A stretch of DNA of 64,000 nt from Leadbetterella sp031420365 (GCA_031420365.1 JANOMP010000343.1:18082-82081), one strand, 5' to 3'. Positions 15,676 to 25,423 are shown, counted from the stretch's first letter. Numbers and translations: made by a program. The notes: generated by a model not told the origin, from the sequence alone.

Positions 15676-16439
15676 AATACAATTTCATCAAAACAAGTGT
15701 AGAGCACCATGTTTTTAAGCTGACTTTGGCGAGGCCCGAAAAAAGGAATGCCTTTACCCCAACAATGGTAAATGAAATAAATCACGCAATTTTAGAAGCT
15801 AACCTTAACAAAACAGTGCGTTTGGTTCTAATAAATGCTGAAGGATCGGTGTTTTGTGCCGGGATGGATATGAAAATTTTTGAAAACCCTTTGCTTGATA
15901 CTTTAAATCCAGAAATTCAAAATCAAAATATTTCTTTAGCTACAGCTATTAGTCAATTAAATAAGCCCAGTATAGCAATTGTGGAAGGTGATGTGATAGC
16001 TGGAGGTTTTTTAATTGTATTAGAATGTACCTATATCTTTGCTAAGAAAGAGGCGAAGTTTTCTTTGCCGGAAGTAAAAAGAGGTATTTTTCCTTTTCAG
16101 GTATTGGCTTCTTTATTAAAGTATTTACCTCAAAACAAAGCGCTTGATTTATGTATAACTGCCAAAGTTATCTCTGCCAGTAAAGCAAAAGATTTGGGAA
16201 TAGTGTATGATTTTTTAGAAGATAGTAATATAAATGCATTAATAAGTAGTATCATTGGCAATGCTCCAAAAGCAATTTATTCAGGTTTTGAAGCAATTAA
16301 AATACTTGGAGAGTTGTCTGAATCAGAAAAAATTCCTTTTTTACTACAATCTTTGGAGAACTTAAAACAAACAAAGGATGCCAAAGAAGGGATATCTGCA
16401 TTTTTTGAAAAAAGAGTTGCTAGATTCCTAAATGAGTAA
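15672..16439 (+). CDS. Enoyl-CoA hydratase/isomerase family protein (methylglutaconyl-CoA hydratase candidate)
   Basis: A 255-residue crotonase-fold protein. The first oxyanion-hole strand is in FCAGMDMKIF and the second in DVIAGGFLIVLEC. The Glu of FSLPEVKRG is the second catalytic acid of classical enoyl-CoA hydratases. The first, normally in GGGCE, is Leu here, a loss also seen in bacterial methylglutaconyl-CoA hydratases as I recall them, which fits the neighbouring HMG-CoA lyase and carboxyltransferase. It starts inside the end of the lyase gene (4-bp overlap), the last gene of the operon. The identity of the substrate is inferred from context. Confidence 0.85.
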   Translation: MKYNFIKTSVEHHVFKLTLARPEKRNAFTPTMVNEINHAILEANLNKTVRLVLINAEGSVFCAGMDMKIFENPLLDTLNPEIQNQNISLATAISQLNKPSIAIVEGDVIAGGFLIVLECTYIFAKKEAKFSLPEVKRGIFPFQVLASLLKYLPQNKALDLCITAKVISASKAKDLGIVYDFLEDSNINALISSIIGNAPKAIYSGFEAIKILGELSESEKIPFLLQSLENLKQTKDAKEGISAFFEKRVARFLNE

Positions 16440-16471
16440 ATCTTAATTAAAAATTTCTTTCGAATAAAAAA

Positions 16472-17383
16472 TCATTTTATAATAAAAATGTTGCTTACAG
16501 ACCTTTCACCAGCATGGTCAAATTTTTTATTGTCTGAAGGATAATTTACAACGCCATTTTCTGGTTTTCCAGCAATGTACATGGTAGTGCTTCCCCCACC
16601 ATCAAAATTAATGGCATCTTTGCATTTTAGACTTTTTAGCAAGTCAGATAGTTCATACAAACTCATCCCTTCCGCTTCTGATGCTCTACCATCAATGGTT
16701 AAAATTAAAAGTTTTTTATCTGAAGTTACACAAACGCAAGTACGTGGATGACGGTTATCATTAAAAGCGGTATTTGCTAAAAATTGGGTTTCACCATTTA
16801 ATATCAATAAAGGGCCGGTTAAAAGAACATTTTTAGCTTTAATGCTTTCTTCCCATCCTTTTTCTTTTTCACCTTTTATAATTTTCACTTTGTTTTTATG
16901 AATAGTTAGAGCCGAAATAGCTTGTTTAAAAGGCAAACGTTGTTTTGCTGAAATCCTTGAAGTATCATATACTATATTATTTATTTTTATATAATCCACT
17001 GCACCTCCATTTTTGATATCAAAAAAACCAGCATTCACCGCAACAAAAGCACTATTGTTTTGAGCTATTTGGCTCGTTGGTTTCAAAATGCCACTAGAAT
17101 GGTTGGTTTTTCTAGAAGAATCGGCTGAAGCTAAAGCAAATTTTAGTTTGCGATTCTTGAGCTTTGTTTCTAAGATATTAATATTCTGATTAGAATTGAA
17201 AAGGTTTTTTCTTTCGAAACGATAGGTGGTCCAATAGAGTTCTTTGCCTAAATCTTCTTTCTGTTTATTTGCTTTTGACCAATCAATTTTTATGATTTCT
17301 TGAGAAAAACTGCAAAATGAAACTAGAAAAAGAAACATAAATTTAGGGAAGAGATTTTGCAATTTTGAAGACATTTTGTTCAT
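16472..17383 (-). CDS. Secreted phosphodiester glycosidase family protein (NAGPA/DUF2233)
   Basis: A 303-residue protein with a signal peptide (cleavage near FCSFSQ). The domain covers about residues 110-300: VNAGFFDIKNGGAVDY, HPRTCVCVT, LTIDGRASEAEGMSL, then AINFDGGGSTTMY and the final GERSVSNIFII. These match the phosphodiester glycosidase domain of the mannose-6-phosphate uncovering enzyme and bacterial DUF2233 proteins, with the DGGGS loop typical of the active site. It is probably a periplasmic or surface hydrolase of sugar phosphodiesters; substrate unknown. It stands alone on the minus strand between two plus-strand units. Confidence 0.88.
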   Translation of the reverse strand: MNKMSSKLQNLFPKFMFLFLVSFCSFSQEIIKIDWSKANKQKEDLGKELYWTTYRFERKNLFNSNQNINILETKLKNRKLKFALASADSSRKTNHSSGILKPTSQIAQNNSAFVAVNAGFFDIKNGGAVDYIKINNIVYDTSRISAKQRLPFKQAISALTIHKNKVKIIKGEKEKGWEESIKAKNVLLTGPLLILNGETQFLANTAFNDNRHPRTCVCVTSDKKLLILTIDGRASEAEGMSLYELSDLLKSLKCKDAINFDGGGSTTMYIAGKPENGVVNYPSDNKKFDHAGERSVSNIFIIK

Positions 17384-17477
17384 TTTTAAAAAAGAGTTAA
17401 ATTTTTTTTAAACAAAAATATACAAATTTTTATCTCTTCCGAATCAATACTTAAATTGCGGGCTGAAAAAAAACAGA

Positions 17478-19193
17478 ATGAACAATAGCATATTAAAAAG
17501 AAGAGAAAGAAATTTTTTAGGAGAAGATTTTAAATTGGAGACTTGGAATGATGTGAAGCCCCTTTACGAAAGTTTAAAAAATAGAGAACTTGAAACTAAA
17601 GAGGATTTAGAAAAGTGGTTTTTTGATCGAAGTGAGTTAGAATCCTATTTGTCAGAAAATATGGCTTGGAGGTATATAAATATGACTTGCGATACTTCAA
17701 AGGAAGAAAACCAAAAAGCTTACCAGTTCTTTGTTGAAGAAATCCAACCAAATGCAGCTATTTATTCTGACGAACTCAATAAAAAAGCTTTAGAGTCTTT
17801 TGAAAGATTTCCTTTAATAGGCTCTGGTTATTCTATTATGATTCGAAACATGAAAAAATCAGTGGAGATATTTCGTGAAGAAAATATAGATCTTGAGACT
17901 AAAATTCAAATTAAACAAACAGAATATCAGGCTATTACTGGAGGAATGAGTGTAAACATTGAAGGTGCTGAAATGACCATGCCCAAGGCTGCTACTTATT
18001 TGCAAAATACAGATAGGGCCGTAAGAGAAAATGCTTGGAATATAATTTCAGAACGAAGATTTTTAGATAAAGATGCCTTAAACGAAATATTTAATTCCCT
18101 GAGAGATCTAAGGCACCAAGAGGCCGTTAACGCAGACTTCCCAAATTTCAGAGATTATATGTTTGCAGCTATGGGAAGGTTTGATTATACTGCTAAAGAT
18201 TGTTTTAAATTTCATGAAGCAGTATCAGAAACTATTGTTCCAATTCTAGAAGAAATGGCCAAAGATAGAAAACAAAAATTAGGCGTAGATCAATTAAAGC
18301 CTTGGGATTTGGGTGTGGATCCTGAAAATAGAGCTGCTTTAAAGCCTTTTCTAAATGCACAGGAACTTTTAGATAAAACAGAATTGTGTTTCGATGAAAT
18401 AAATCCAAAACTTGCAAATTATATTAAGATAATGCGTGCAATGGGTCATTTCGATGTGGAATCTCGAAAAGGCAAGGCAATGGGAGGATATAATTATCCA
18501 TTAGAAGAAATTGGAGTGCCTTTTATTTTTATGAACGCCACTAATACTCTTCGAGATTTAGTAACAATGGTGCATGAAGGTGGGCATGCCATTCATTCAT
18601 TTGAAGTAAGAGAAATGCCCATAAATGCATTTAGAAATCCACCAATGGAAGTGGCGGAACTGGCTTCTATGGCCATGGAATTGATTTCAATGGAACACTG
18701 GGATGTGTTTTTTAAAAATGAAGAAGATTTGAAGCGAGCTAAAAAAGAACATTTAGAAAGCACACTTTCTGGTCTCCCATGGATAGCAACAATTGACAAG
18801 TTTCAACATTGGATGTATGAGAACCCAACACATTCTATTGAGGATAGAAACCAAGAGTGGAATAAGATATTGGATCAGTTTTCTGACAATACTACAGATT
18901 GGTCAGGATACGAACATTTTAGAACGAATGCTTGGCAAAAACAACTGCATATTTATGAAGTTCCATTTTATTATATCGAATACGGAATGGCTCAATTGGG
19001 GGCCATCAGTGTTTGGCGAAATTATAAAAATGATCCCGATAAAGGACTTGACGGTTATTTGGCTGCATTGAAGCTAGGCTACACAAAATCTATAAAAGAA
19101 ATATATGAAGCAGCTGGAATTAAATTCGATTTTTCAAAACCGTATATTTCAGAATTGATGGACTTTGTGAAAGCGGAATTAAGTAAATTATAA
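17478..19193 (+). CDS. M3 family oligoendopeptidase (PepF-like)
   Basis: A 571-residue zinc metallopeptidase with the active-site motif HEGGH (His366, Glu367, His370) and a downstream zinc-binding Glu in EVAELASMAMELIS. The N-terminal two-thirds is helical, as usual for the family, and there is no signal peptide, so it acts in the cytoplasm on short peptides. The length fits oligoendopeptidase F (about 570-600). A bidirectional terminator follows at 19265-19297. It has no obvious operon partners. Confidence 0.94.
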   Translation: MNNSILKRRERNFLGEDFKLETWNDVKPLYESLKNRELETKEDLEKWFFDRSELESYLSENMAWRYINMTCDTSKEENQKAYQFFVEEIQPNAAIYSDELNKKALESFERFPLIGSGYSIMIRNMKKSVEIFREENIDLETKIQIKQTEYQAITGGMSVNIEGAEMTMPKAATYLQNTDRAVRENAWNIISERRFLDKDALNEIFNSLRDLRHQEAVNADFPNFRDYMFAAMGRFDYTAKDCFKFHEAVSETIVPILEEMAKDRKQKLGVDQLKPWDLGVDPENRAALKPFLNAQELLDKTELCFDEINPKLANYIKIMRAMGHFDVESRKGKAMGGYNYPLEEIGVPFIFMNATNTLRDLVTMVHEGGHAIHSFEVREMPINAFRNPPMEVAELASMAMELISMEHWDVFFKNEEDLKRAKKEHLESTLSGLPWIATIDKFQHWMYENPTHSIEDRNQEWNKILDQFSDNTTDWSGYEHFRTNAWQKQLHIYEVPFYYIEYGMAQLGAISVWRNYKNDPDKGLDGYLAALKLGYTKSIKEIYEAAGIKFDFSKPYISELMDFVKAELSKL

Positions 19194-19264
19194 AATTGAT
19201 TGAACTTATATTTATAGTGATTCTTTGAAACTTAGGGCCTTTTAATAAATAATTACTAGATGAA

Positions 19265-19297
19265 AAAAGCGCCTCAGGGCTCTACTGAGATGCTTTT
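19265..19297. terminator. Bidirectional terminator between M3 peptidase and lipoprotein genes
   Basis: Stem arms at 19265-19277 (AAAAGCGCCTCAG) and 19285-19297 (CTGAGATGCTTTT) with one mismatch and one wobble and a 7-base loop. A-rich on the left and T-rich on the right, it can serve both convergent genes. Confidence 0.8.
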
Positions 19298-19311
19298 GCT
19301 TTAAAAAAAAC

Positions 19312-19812
19312 TTAGTTACTGAGATCTACAACAGACTTTTCATTTAAATTTAATTTATTCATTACATTTTGCAAGTTACTTTTATCTATTGTATTTGAAA
19401 ATTTTCCAGGAACGACTACTATTCTAAAGATCTTGTTTAATCTCCATTTACTGTTTAGCTTTAGAGGATCAAAGTTGGAATCTAAAAAGATACTAAAATC
19501 AGATTTGGTGAAATCAAAATTATATTGGTGAATGCCATCAACAGAGGTATAAACTTGAGGAAGACCTTTCCAAATATCTGCCCCGGCTTTATCTACTCCT
19601 GCATTTTCGTATAATAATAGTACATCAGAATTAAATATCACTGGGTTCAATTTATAAAAGTTTCGATATGTATTTGCAGATGTAAAATCTGCTTTAACTT
19701 CGAATACTTCAGCTAGAAACTCTTTAGTTATGGGTTGAGGATTATCATTAACCGTACATGAGGTGAAAAAACCTTGTGAAAGTAATAAACCGAAAACTAT
19801 TATCTTTTTCAT
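19312..19812 (-). CDS. Hypothetical lipoprotein
   Basis: A 166-residue protein with a lipoprotein signal: MKKIIVFGLLLSQGFFTSC, where TSC is the lipobox and the Cys the lipidation site. The mature part mentions no family I recognise; it contains YRNFYKLNPVIFNSDVLLLY and a WKGLPQVY segment and looks like a small beta-rich domain. It is convergent with the M3 peptidase across a shared terminator and has a 580-bp gap upstream. Probably anchored in the outer or inner membrane facing the periplasm. Function unknown. Confidence 0.75.
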   Translation of the reverse strand: MKKIIVFGLLLSQGFFTSCTVNDNPQPITKEFLAEVFEVKADFTSANTYRNFYKLNPVIFNSDVLLLYENAGVDKAGADIWKGLPQVYTSVDGIHQYNFDFTKSDFSIFLDSNFDPLKLNSKWRLNKIFRIVVVPGKFSNTIDKSNLQNVMNKLNLNEKSVVDLSN

Positions 19813-20395
19813 AACTATACTATTTTAGTGTTTAAATTTCTTATTTAATTCTTAGATGCATAAATCAACGAATAGGTTTGTTAATTAAATTGCAGAAAAT
19901 AAAATTAATTTTCAAGTCCTTAATAATCAGTGTTAAGGCAAATGTTAATGGCTAGGTAAAAGAAAATTGGAGGGCTGTACAGTTTTGATTTTTTATAGAA
20001 TTGAAGATAAGTTCGAAGATTAAAATTATCGTTTTTAATTCTATAAGTTCAATTTTTTCTTTAATAATAGGTAAATGAAATTTATCGCAAAATTCTTTAC
20101 AGCTAAAAAGGCTGGTGATTTAGGTTTAGAAATATCTGAGAAGTGTTTTTCAATAAGTTTTGTAAGACAAAATCTATGTGAAAGAGGCCTTTCCTATGGA
20201 AGTGGATTTTGTAAAAATAATCTTCTTATCTAATTTTCGTACCAATTTTAAAGGGAAAAACCGAGTAGAAATTGGGAAATGAAAACGTCTATTTTTTAAT
20301 TTGGCAGAAAAAAATTCTCCCTCTTAGGAAACTTCAAATGTAGCTTAATTATCACTCATGGAGCAAGAGCTATTTGAGGTGGAATAATTTTCATT
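19813..20395. other. 583-bp intergenic region
   Basis: It lies between the start of a minus-strand lipoprotein gene and the end of the msrC-type gene. Apart from the promoter of the lipoprotein gene expected at its left end and the small open frame at 20075-20233, no convincing gene, RNA or repeat was seen. Confidence 0.6.
20075..20233 (+). CDS. Possible small protein (52 residues), unconfirmed
   Basis: An ATG-started frame in the otherwise empty gap. It encodes a basic 52-residue protein with three Cys (EKCFS, NLCERG, GFCKNN) and no signal peptide or known motif. There is no clear promoter and no partner. It may be chance or a remnant; it is listed because nothing else occupies the gap. Confidence 0.25.
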   Translation: MKFIAKFFTAKKAGDLGLEISEKCFSISFVRQNLCERGLSYGSGFCKNNLLI

Positions 20396-20884
20396 TTAAA
20401 TTTTTTTACTTAAAATCTCTATTAACTTTTCTAAAGCTATTTGGTCTATTTTTGAAAAATCGTTTAAGAAATCAGAATCAATGTCTAAAACGCCTAATAC
20501 ATCATTTTTTGAATTAAAAAGAGGTAAAACAATTTCGGATTTAGATGCAGAACTACAAGCGATATGTTCTGGGAAAGCATCAACATCTGGTACTATCACT
20601 GTTTTTTTTGTACTAAAAGAATGCCCACAAACGCCTCGGTCATATCTGATTCTAGTGCAAGCAATTGGGCCTTGAAATGGCCCAAGTACTAGTTCACCCT
20701 GATGGTTGTCTAAATAAAACCCTACCCAATAAAATCCAAAAGCCTGCTTTAAACTAGCTGCTACATTGGCTAGATTTGCAATTAAATCAGTTTCCTCGGC
20801 TATTAAGGCTTCAATTTGGGGAAGTAGCTCCTCATATATGACATTTCTATCATTTGTTTCGCTTAGTAATAGGCCTTCTGCCAT
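20396..20884 (-). CDS. msrC: Free methionine-(R)-sulfoxide reductase, GAF domain
   Basis: A 162-residue single GAF domain of the fRMsr type, which reduces free methionine-R-sulfoxide with thioredoxin. The three Cys that define the catalytic and resolving positions are present in PIACTRIR, RGVCGHSF and EHIACSS. The segments FYWVGFYL and SEIVLPLFN are standard for the family, and the length is typical. There is no membrane segment, so it acts in the cytoplasm in oxidative-stress repair. It is divergent from the PfkB kinase gene, with about 120 bp between the starts. Confidence 0.94.
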   Translation of the reverse strand: MAEGLLLSETNDRNVIYEELLPQIEALIAEETDLIANLANVAASLKQAFGFYWVGFYLDNHQGELVLGPFQGPIACTRIRYDRGVCGHSFSTKKTVIVPDVDAFPEHIACSSASKSEIVLPLFNSKNDVLGVLDIDSDFLNDFSKIDQIALEKLIEILSKKI

Positions 20885-21006
20885 GCTTGGATTAAATATT
20901 AACTATTAAAAAAAAAATTGAATTTCAAATCTAAGAGAAATTTATGTTTCTTCATTTTTTAGAGTCTTTTATTTTTATCACATTTGTGAAAATCTGTGAA
21001 AGAACT

Positions 21007-21939
21007 ATGGAAAAACGAGAATATGCTCTATTGGCTGTGGGTGAATTGTTAGGAGATTTTATCGGCTCTGAAATAACAGAAAATTTATATACCTCTTCTA
21101 AGTTTGAAAGGTTTCAGGGTGGGAGCCCAGCCAATCTCGCTGCAAACATGAAAAGATTGGGATATAGAACAGCTATAGTAAGCTGTGTGGGGGATGATAA
21201 TTTAGGAAAATATCTAGTGGAACAAGTTAAAAATGTTGGAGTAGATACACAATTTGTGAAATACCATAAAGATGAACCTAGCAGTATTGTTTTGGTTTCC
21301 AGAACAACTGGTACCCCCGACTTTATTCCTTACAGAACAGCGGATAAAATGCTTTTTTATACGGACATTCCTGATGAGCTTTTGGCAAAGACCTCCATTT
21401 TTCATACTACTTGCTGGCCTTTAAGTAAACAACCCTCGCAAAAAACTGTTTTAGGTGTAGCCAAAAAAGCCAAAGATTTAGGTTGTATTTTAAGTGCTGA
21501 CCTTAATTATGCAGAGCGTGTTTGGCCAGATCGGCAGGAGGCTCATAGCGTAATAAGGGAATATTTATCATTGGGTTCATTGATAAAATTAAGCGATGAC
21601 GATGCAGAGCGTTTTTATGGGAAAGTTGTTGATAAACAAAAAGTAATAGAAGATTTTCACAATTGGGGGGCTGAATTAATTTGTTTTACAATGGGTAGCA
21701 AAGGCAGTATTGTTTCGACAGAAAATGGAAAAAATCAAATAGTCAACAAGCCAGAGGCTATCAGAGTTTTAGATGCTACTGGAGCTGGTGATTCGTTTTG
21801 GGCTGGCTTTTTAGCGGCATATTTAGGTCAAATGCCTCCAGAAGTTTGTTCTAAAGCTGGAGCTAATATGGCAAAAATTAAGCTTTCCACATTCGGGCCT
21901 ATATTACATGATTTAGAATTAAAAGACCTTTTAGTTTGA
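21007..21939 (+). CDS. PfkB-family carbohydrate kinase (fructokinase-like)
   Basis: A 310-residue ribokinase-fold sugar kinase. The N-terminal signature region is GGSPANLAANMKRLG (about 38-52) and the C-terminal ATP/anion-hole motif is DATGAGDSFWAGFL (about 258-271), with the catalytic Asp in GAGD. ATG at 21007 is preferred over 20944, because the upstream extension is hydrophobic and unlike the family. It resembles fructokinases and KdgK-type kinases; the exact sugar cannot be read. It converges on the GMC oxidoreductase gene, with only 56 bp between their ends. Confidence 0.92.
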   Translation: MEKREYALLAVGELLGDFIGSEITENLYTSSKFERFQGGSPANLAANMKRLGYRTAIVSCVGDDNLGKYLVEQVKNVGVDTQFVKYHKDEPSSIVLVSRTTGTPDFIPYRTADKMLFYTDIPDELLAKTSIFHTTCWPLSKQPSQKTVLGVAKKAKDLGCILSADLNYAERVWPDRQEAHSVIREYLSLGSLIKLSDDDAERFYGKVVDKQKVIEDFHNWGAELICFTMGSKGSIVSTENGKNQIVNKPEAIRVLDATGAGDSFWAGFLAAYLGQMPPEVCSKAGANMAKIKLSTFGPILHDLELKDLLV

Positions 21940-21995
21940 AAAAGTGAAGAGAAAAAATTAGAATTTTATTGATAGCAGTTTTTTTTTCTTAAAAA

Positions 21996-23696
21996 TCATA
22001 AATTTTGTTTTTTCAATTCTTCAAAAGCAAAGGCTACTGCCCTGGCAGTAAGTGCCATATAAGTAATGGAAGGATTGGCACAAGAAGAAGATGTCATACA
22101 AGCTCCATCGGTTACGAATACGTTTTTAGCACTCCAAACTTGATTGTACTTATTTAGTACCGAATCTTTCGGAGAATTTCCCATTCTTGCTGTACCCATT
22201 TCGTGAATGCAAAGTCCAAAACCTTTTTCATCATCGTATGCTTCAATATTATTAAAACCTGCTTTTTCTAGCATCTCTGCAGCATCATTTTTCATATCTA
22301 TCCGCATTTTTCTTTCATTTTCTCCAAACTCAGCAGACATTTTCAAAACGGGTTGTCCCCATTGATCTTTCACTTCGTTTGTTAAAGTGACATGATTTTT
22401 AAATTCTGGAAGGGTTTCAGCAAATCCCATCATATCGGTGGCCCAAGGCCCAATCTGAGAAGACTTTTCTTTTAAAGTAATCCCAAACCCTTCTTCTTCT
22501 TCATTTCTTCCTCTTCCGCTTGTTCCTTCGTATCCAAAACCTCGCAAATAGTCTCTTTTGTCATTCCCAATATTTCGAAAACGAGGAACATAAAAGCCGT
22601 TAGGCCTTCTTCCAAAAGTATATTTATTTTCAAACCCTTGGTAAGTGCCTCGAGCCCCTGCAGAAAAATGATGATCCATCAAATAATGCCCCAATACCCC
22701 GCTATCATTACCTAAGCCATTTGGAAAGCGATTAGAAGTAGAATTTAATAATATGTGGGTTGTACCTAAAGTTGAGGCATTTAAGAAAATAATCTTAGCA
22801 GAGAATTCTAAAATTTCCTTTGTATTTTGATCTATTACCCGCACCCCGGTCGCTTTGTCTAATTTTTCATTATAGATAATAGAATTAACGATACTTTGAG
22901 GTCGAAGGGTTAAATTTCCGGTTCGTTTTGCTGCTGGTAATGTTGCAGATTGTGTACTAAAATACGCTCCATAAGGACAACCCCTCATACACAAATCTCT
23001 ACTTTGGCAGGTGCCACGGCCTAATTCTAGTTGCTCAGGTGTGGGCATTGTTAGGTGTGCTTGGCGAGCGTGTATAATATGTCGGTTTGAAAAATTTGCT
23101 TTTACGGAATCTTTTAAATGTTCTTCTAAACAAGTTAATGGAAAAGGAGGCTGATAAATTCCATCAGGTAAATGAGGAAGACCATCTCTCGTTCCAGAAA
23201 TTCCTGCAAATTTTTCTACATAATCATACCAAGGAGAAATGTCCTTATACCGTATAGGCCAATCGATTGCAATTCCTTCTTTTGCATTTGCCTCAAAATC
23301 ATGATCTCCTAATCGCAAGCTAAGTCTTCCCCAAGTTAAAGATTTACCACCAACTTGCCAACTGCGTATCCAATCAAATCTCTTTTCTTCCACATAAGGG
23401 TAATCAACATCTTTTACAAAAAAATCCTTTGTAGATTCTGTAATAGTGAAACCTGTACGTTCATGAATAGGGTATTTTTTCATTTCTTGGGTAGGCACAA
23501 CGCCTCTATGTGGAAAATCCCAAGGAGCTAACAGGGCTGTTTTATAATCGGTAATGTGCTCAATATTTCTTCCTCTATCTAACATTAAAACTTTAAAGCC
23601 TTTTTCACAAAGTTCTTTGGCAGCCCAGCCACCTGAAATACCTGAACCAACTACAATGGCATCATAGGTTAATTTTTCAGTAGTGTTTTGTTTCAT
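21996..23696 (-). CDS. GMC-family FAD oxidoreductase
   Basis: A 566-residue flavoprotein of the glucose-methanol-choline family. The dinucleotide-binding motif VVGSGISGGWAAKEL is near residue 17, RDLCMRGCPYGAYFS has clustered Cys typical of the gluconate-2-dehydrogenase-like branch, and the C-terminal active-site region is HEMGTARMGN followed by SSSCANPSITYMALTARAV. Members in Bacteroidetes often work with a small subunit-3 protein and cytochrome c, but no such gene is adjacent here. There is no signal peptide, though Tat-dependent partners can carry it out. ATG at 23696 is chosen over 23708. It probably oxidises a sugar or polyol; substrate unknown. Confidence 0.9.
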   Translation of the reverse strand: MKQNTTEKLTYDAIVVGSGISGGWAAKELCEKGFKVLMLDRGRNIEHITDYKTALLAPWDFPHRGVVPTQEMKKYPIHERTGFTITESTKDFFVKDVDYPYVEEKRFDWIRSWQVGGKSLTWGRLSLRLGDHDFEANAKEGIAIDWPIRYKDISPWYDYVEKFAGISGTRDGLPHLPDGIYQPPFPLTCLEEHLKDSVKANFSNRHIIHARQAHLTMPTPEQLELGRGTCQSRDLCMRGCPYGAYFSTQSATLPAAKRTGNLTLRPQSIVNSIIYNEKLDKATGVRVIDQNTKEILEFSAKIIFLNASTLGTTHILLNSTSNRFPNGLGNDSGVLGHYLMDHHFSAGARGTYQGFENKYTFGRRPNGFYVPRFRNIGNDKRDYLRGFGYEGTSGRGRNEEEEGFGITLKEKSSQIGPWATDMMGFAETLPEFKNHVTLTNEVKDQWGQPVLKMSAEFGENERKMRIDMKNDAAEMLEKAGFNNIEAYDDEKGFGLCIHEMGTARMGNSPKDSVLNKYNQVWSAKNVFVTDGACMTSSSCANPSITYMALTARAVAFAFEELKKQNL

Positions 23697-23791
23697 AATC
23701 TCATACAATTTGCAATATTGAAAAAAATTTCAATTATTAGTAATGAATAATAAATTAGCCAATTTTATTGTTTATTTGCCACATTTTCAGT

Positions 23792-24610
23792 TTAACCCAT
23801 TAACTTAGCTTCTTCCCAAAAAACGTCCATTTCGGCCAAAGTCATTTCGGAAAGCTTTTTACTCATTTCGCTGGCTTTTGACTCTAAATATTGAAAACGG
23901 TTTATGAATTTTTTATTGGTTCGTTCTAAGGCGGTTTCAGCATTAATATCTATGAAACGTGCGTAATTTACCAAAGAAAACATCAAATCTCCGAACTCGC
24001 CTTCCGCTTTTTCTTTGTCAATAGTTTCTTGGGTTTCAGCATTAAAATGCTCTTTAAATTCCTGCATTTCTTCCTCTACTTTTGCCCAAACTTGGGCTTT
24101 TTCTTCCCAATCGAAACCAACACCACGTGCTTTTTCTTGTATTCGCATGGCTTTCACTAGTGCAGGCAAAGATTTTGGCACGCCACCCAAAACTGACTTA
24201 TTTCCTTCTTTAAGCTTAATTTGCTCCCAGTTTTTCTTTACATCTTCTTCGTTTTCTACCACGACATCACCGTAAATATGAGGATGTCTCACAATCAATT
24301 TTTCTGAGATTCCATTAAGTATTTCTTCAATATCAAAATTGTTGGTTTCTGAGCCTATTTTGGCATAAAAAACTAAATGGAGCATCAAATCCCCCAATTC
24401 TTTTTTAATTTCAGAGAAATTGTTTTCTAAAATAGCATCAGAAAGCTCATATGTTTCTTCAATAGTTAGATGTCTAAGGCTATCTAAAGTTTGCTTTTTA
24501 TCCCATGGGCATTTTTCTCTAAGCTCATCCATGATGTCTAAAAGCCTCGAAAAGGCCAGCATCTCATTAGTCCTATTTTTGGGTATTGGGTTGGGTAGTT
24601 TTACTGACAT
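23792..24610 (-). CDS. mazG: Nucleoside triphosphate pyrophosphohydrolase MazG
   Basis: A 272-residue protein with two tandem all-alpha MazG domains. The first has KCPWDKKQTLDSLRHLTIEETYEL, EIKKELGDLMLHLVFYA and the metal-binding acidic residues in EExxE plus ELGD. The second has EEEMQEF and EFGDLMFSLVNYAR. MazG hydrolyses dNTPs and NTPs to monophosphates, cleaning the pool or lowering ppGpp. The chosen ATG at 24610 is 4 bp after the stop of the upstream thioredoxin-like gene, which implies coupling. Confidence 0.95.
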   Translation of the reverse strand: MSVKLPNPIPKNRTNEMLAFSRLLDIMDELREKCPWDKKQTLDSLRHLTIEETYELSDAILENNFSEIKKELGDLMLHLVFYAKIGSETNNFDIEEILNGISEKLIVRHPHIYGDVVVENEEDVKKNWEQIKLKEGNKSVLGGVPKSLPALVKAMRIQEKARGVGFDWEEKAQVWAKVEEEMQEFKEHFNAETQETIDKEKAEGEFGDLMFSLVNYARFIDINAETALERTNKKFINRFQYLESKASEMSKKLSEMTLAEMDVFWEEAKLMG

Positions 24611-24614
24611 AATT

Positions 24615-25268
24615 TTATTTCCATCGAATAGCACATCCTATGGGCTTGGTTTGTTGATTTTTTACAGGTTTGTTTTCAAGAATGTTGGTCAAGGCATCTT
24701 CAACATAGTTTTTGGTAATTCCAGCAGGGTCTTGAGGGTTATCGTCAATAGCACCCGAGTATTTAATGATGTATTTGCCGTTTTCTTTTTTCACAATAAA
24801 TACATGCGGGGTTCTTGTAGCTCCAAAGTTTTTTGCAACCTGCTGTTTTTCATCAATTAAAAATGAAAATGTAAAGCCTTTTTCTTTAGAAGTAGCTTGC
24901 ATGTTTTCGAGTTTTTCTTCTTCATATGCTTGAGGATCATTAGGATTGATAGCTATAACAGGATACAATTTCAAGGAATATTTCTTATCTAAAGCCAAAA
25001 GTCTATCTTCATAACTTTTAGAAAATGGACAATAATTGCTGGCAAACACAATAATAAATCCTTTAGCAGAAGGATAGGTAGCAAGTGAATAATTTTTTCC
25101 GTTTATACTTCGTAAAGTAAAATCATTGACTTCATCTCCAATTCCTAAAACGATACTTGAATTTTTTTCACGGAAACGGTTTTCTTTAGTTTTAAAATTT
25201 TCAAATTTATATAATCTAAAATAAAAGGCACTAAATAGTACCAATCCAAATAATCCAAAATATTTCAT
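24615..25268 (-). CDS. Membrane-anchored thioredoxin-family protein (AhpC/TSA-like, single Cys)
   Basis: A 217-residue protein with one N-terminal transmembrane segment (about residues 2-16) and a periplasmic-type thioredoxin fold. The active-site loop is FASNYCPFSKSYEDRL. It has the first Cys of a peroxiredoxin-like site and Ser in place of a second, followed by the cis-Pro in TRTPHVFIV. Related Bacteroidetes proteins are annotated as thioredoxin family or redoxin. One other Cys lies near the C terminus (PIGCAIRWK). Start M6 (ATG 25268) is preferred; ATG 25283 is possible. It is coupled to mazG downstream. Confidence 0.85.
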   Translation of the reverse strand: MKYFGLFGLVLFSAFYFRLYKFENFKTKENRFREKNSSIVLGIGDEVNDFTLRSINGKNYSLATYPSAKGFIIVFASNYCPFSKSYEDRLLALDKKYSLKLYPVIAINPNDPQAYEEEKLENMQATSKEKGFTFSFLIDEKQQVAKNFGATRTPHVFIVKKENGKYIIKYSGAIDDNPQDPAGITKNYVEDALTNILENKPVKNQQTKPIGCAIRWK

Positions 25269-25423
25269 AATTAAATTTGCCATTTAAATACAAAAAACGT
25301 TAAAATTCACAATACTAATTTAAATACCCGCTATAAAGTTTTAAAATCTACTCAGATTTAATTTTTAATTAAAATTCTTAACTCAAATTTCTTAATTTCG
25401 AGTAAAATTAACCTTACTATCAA

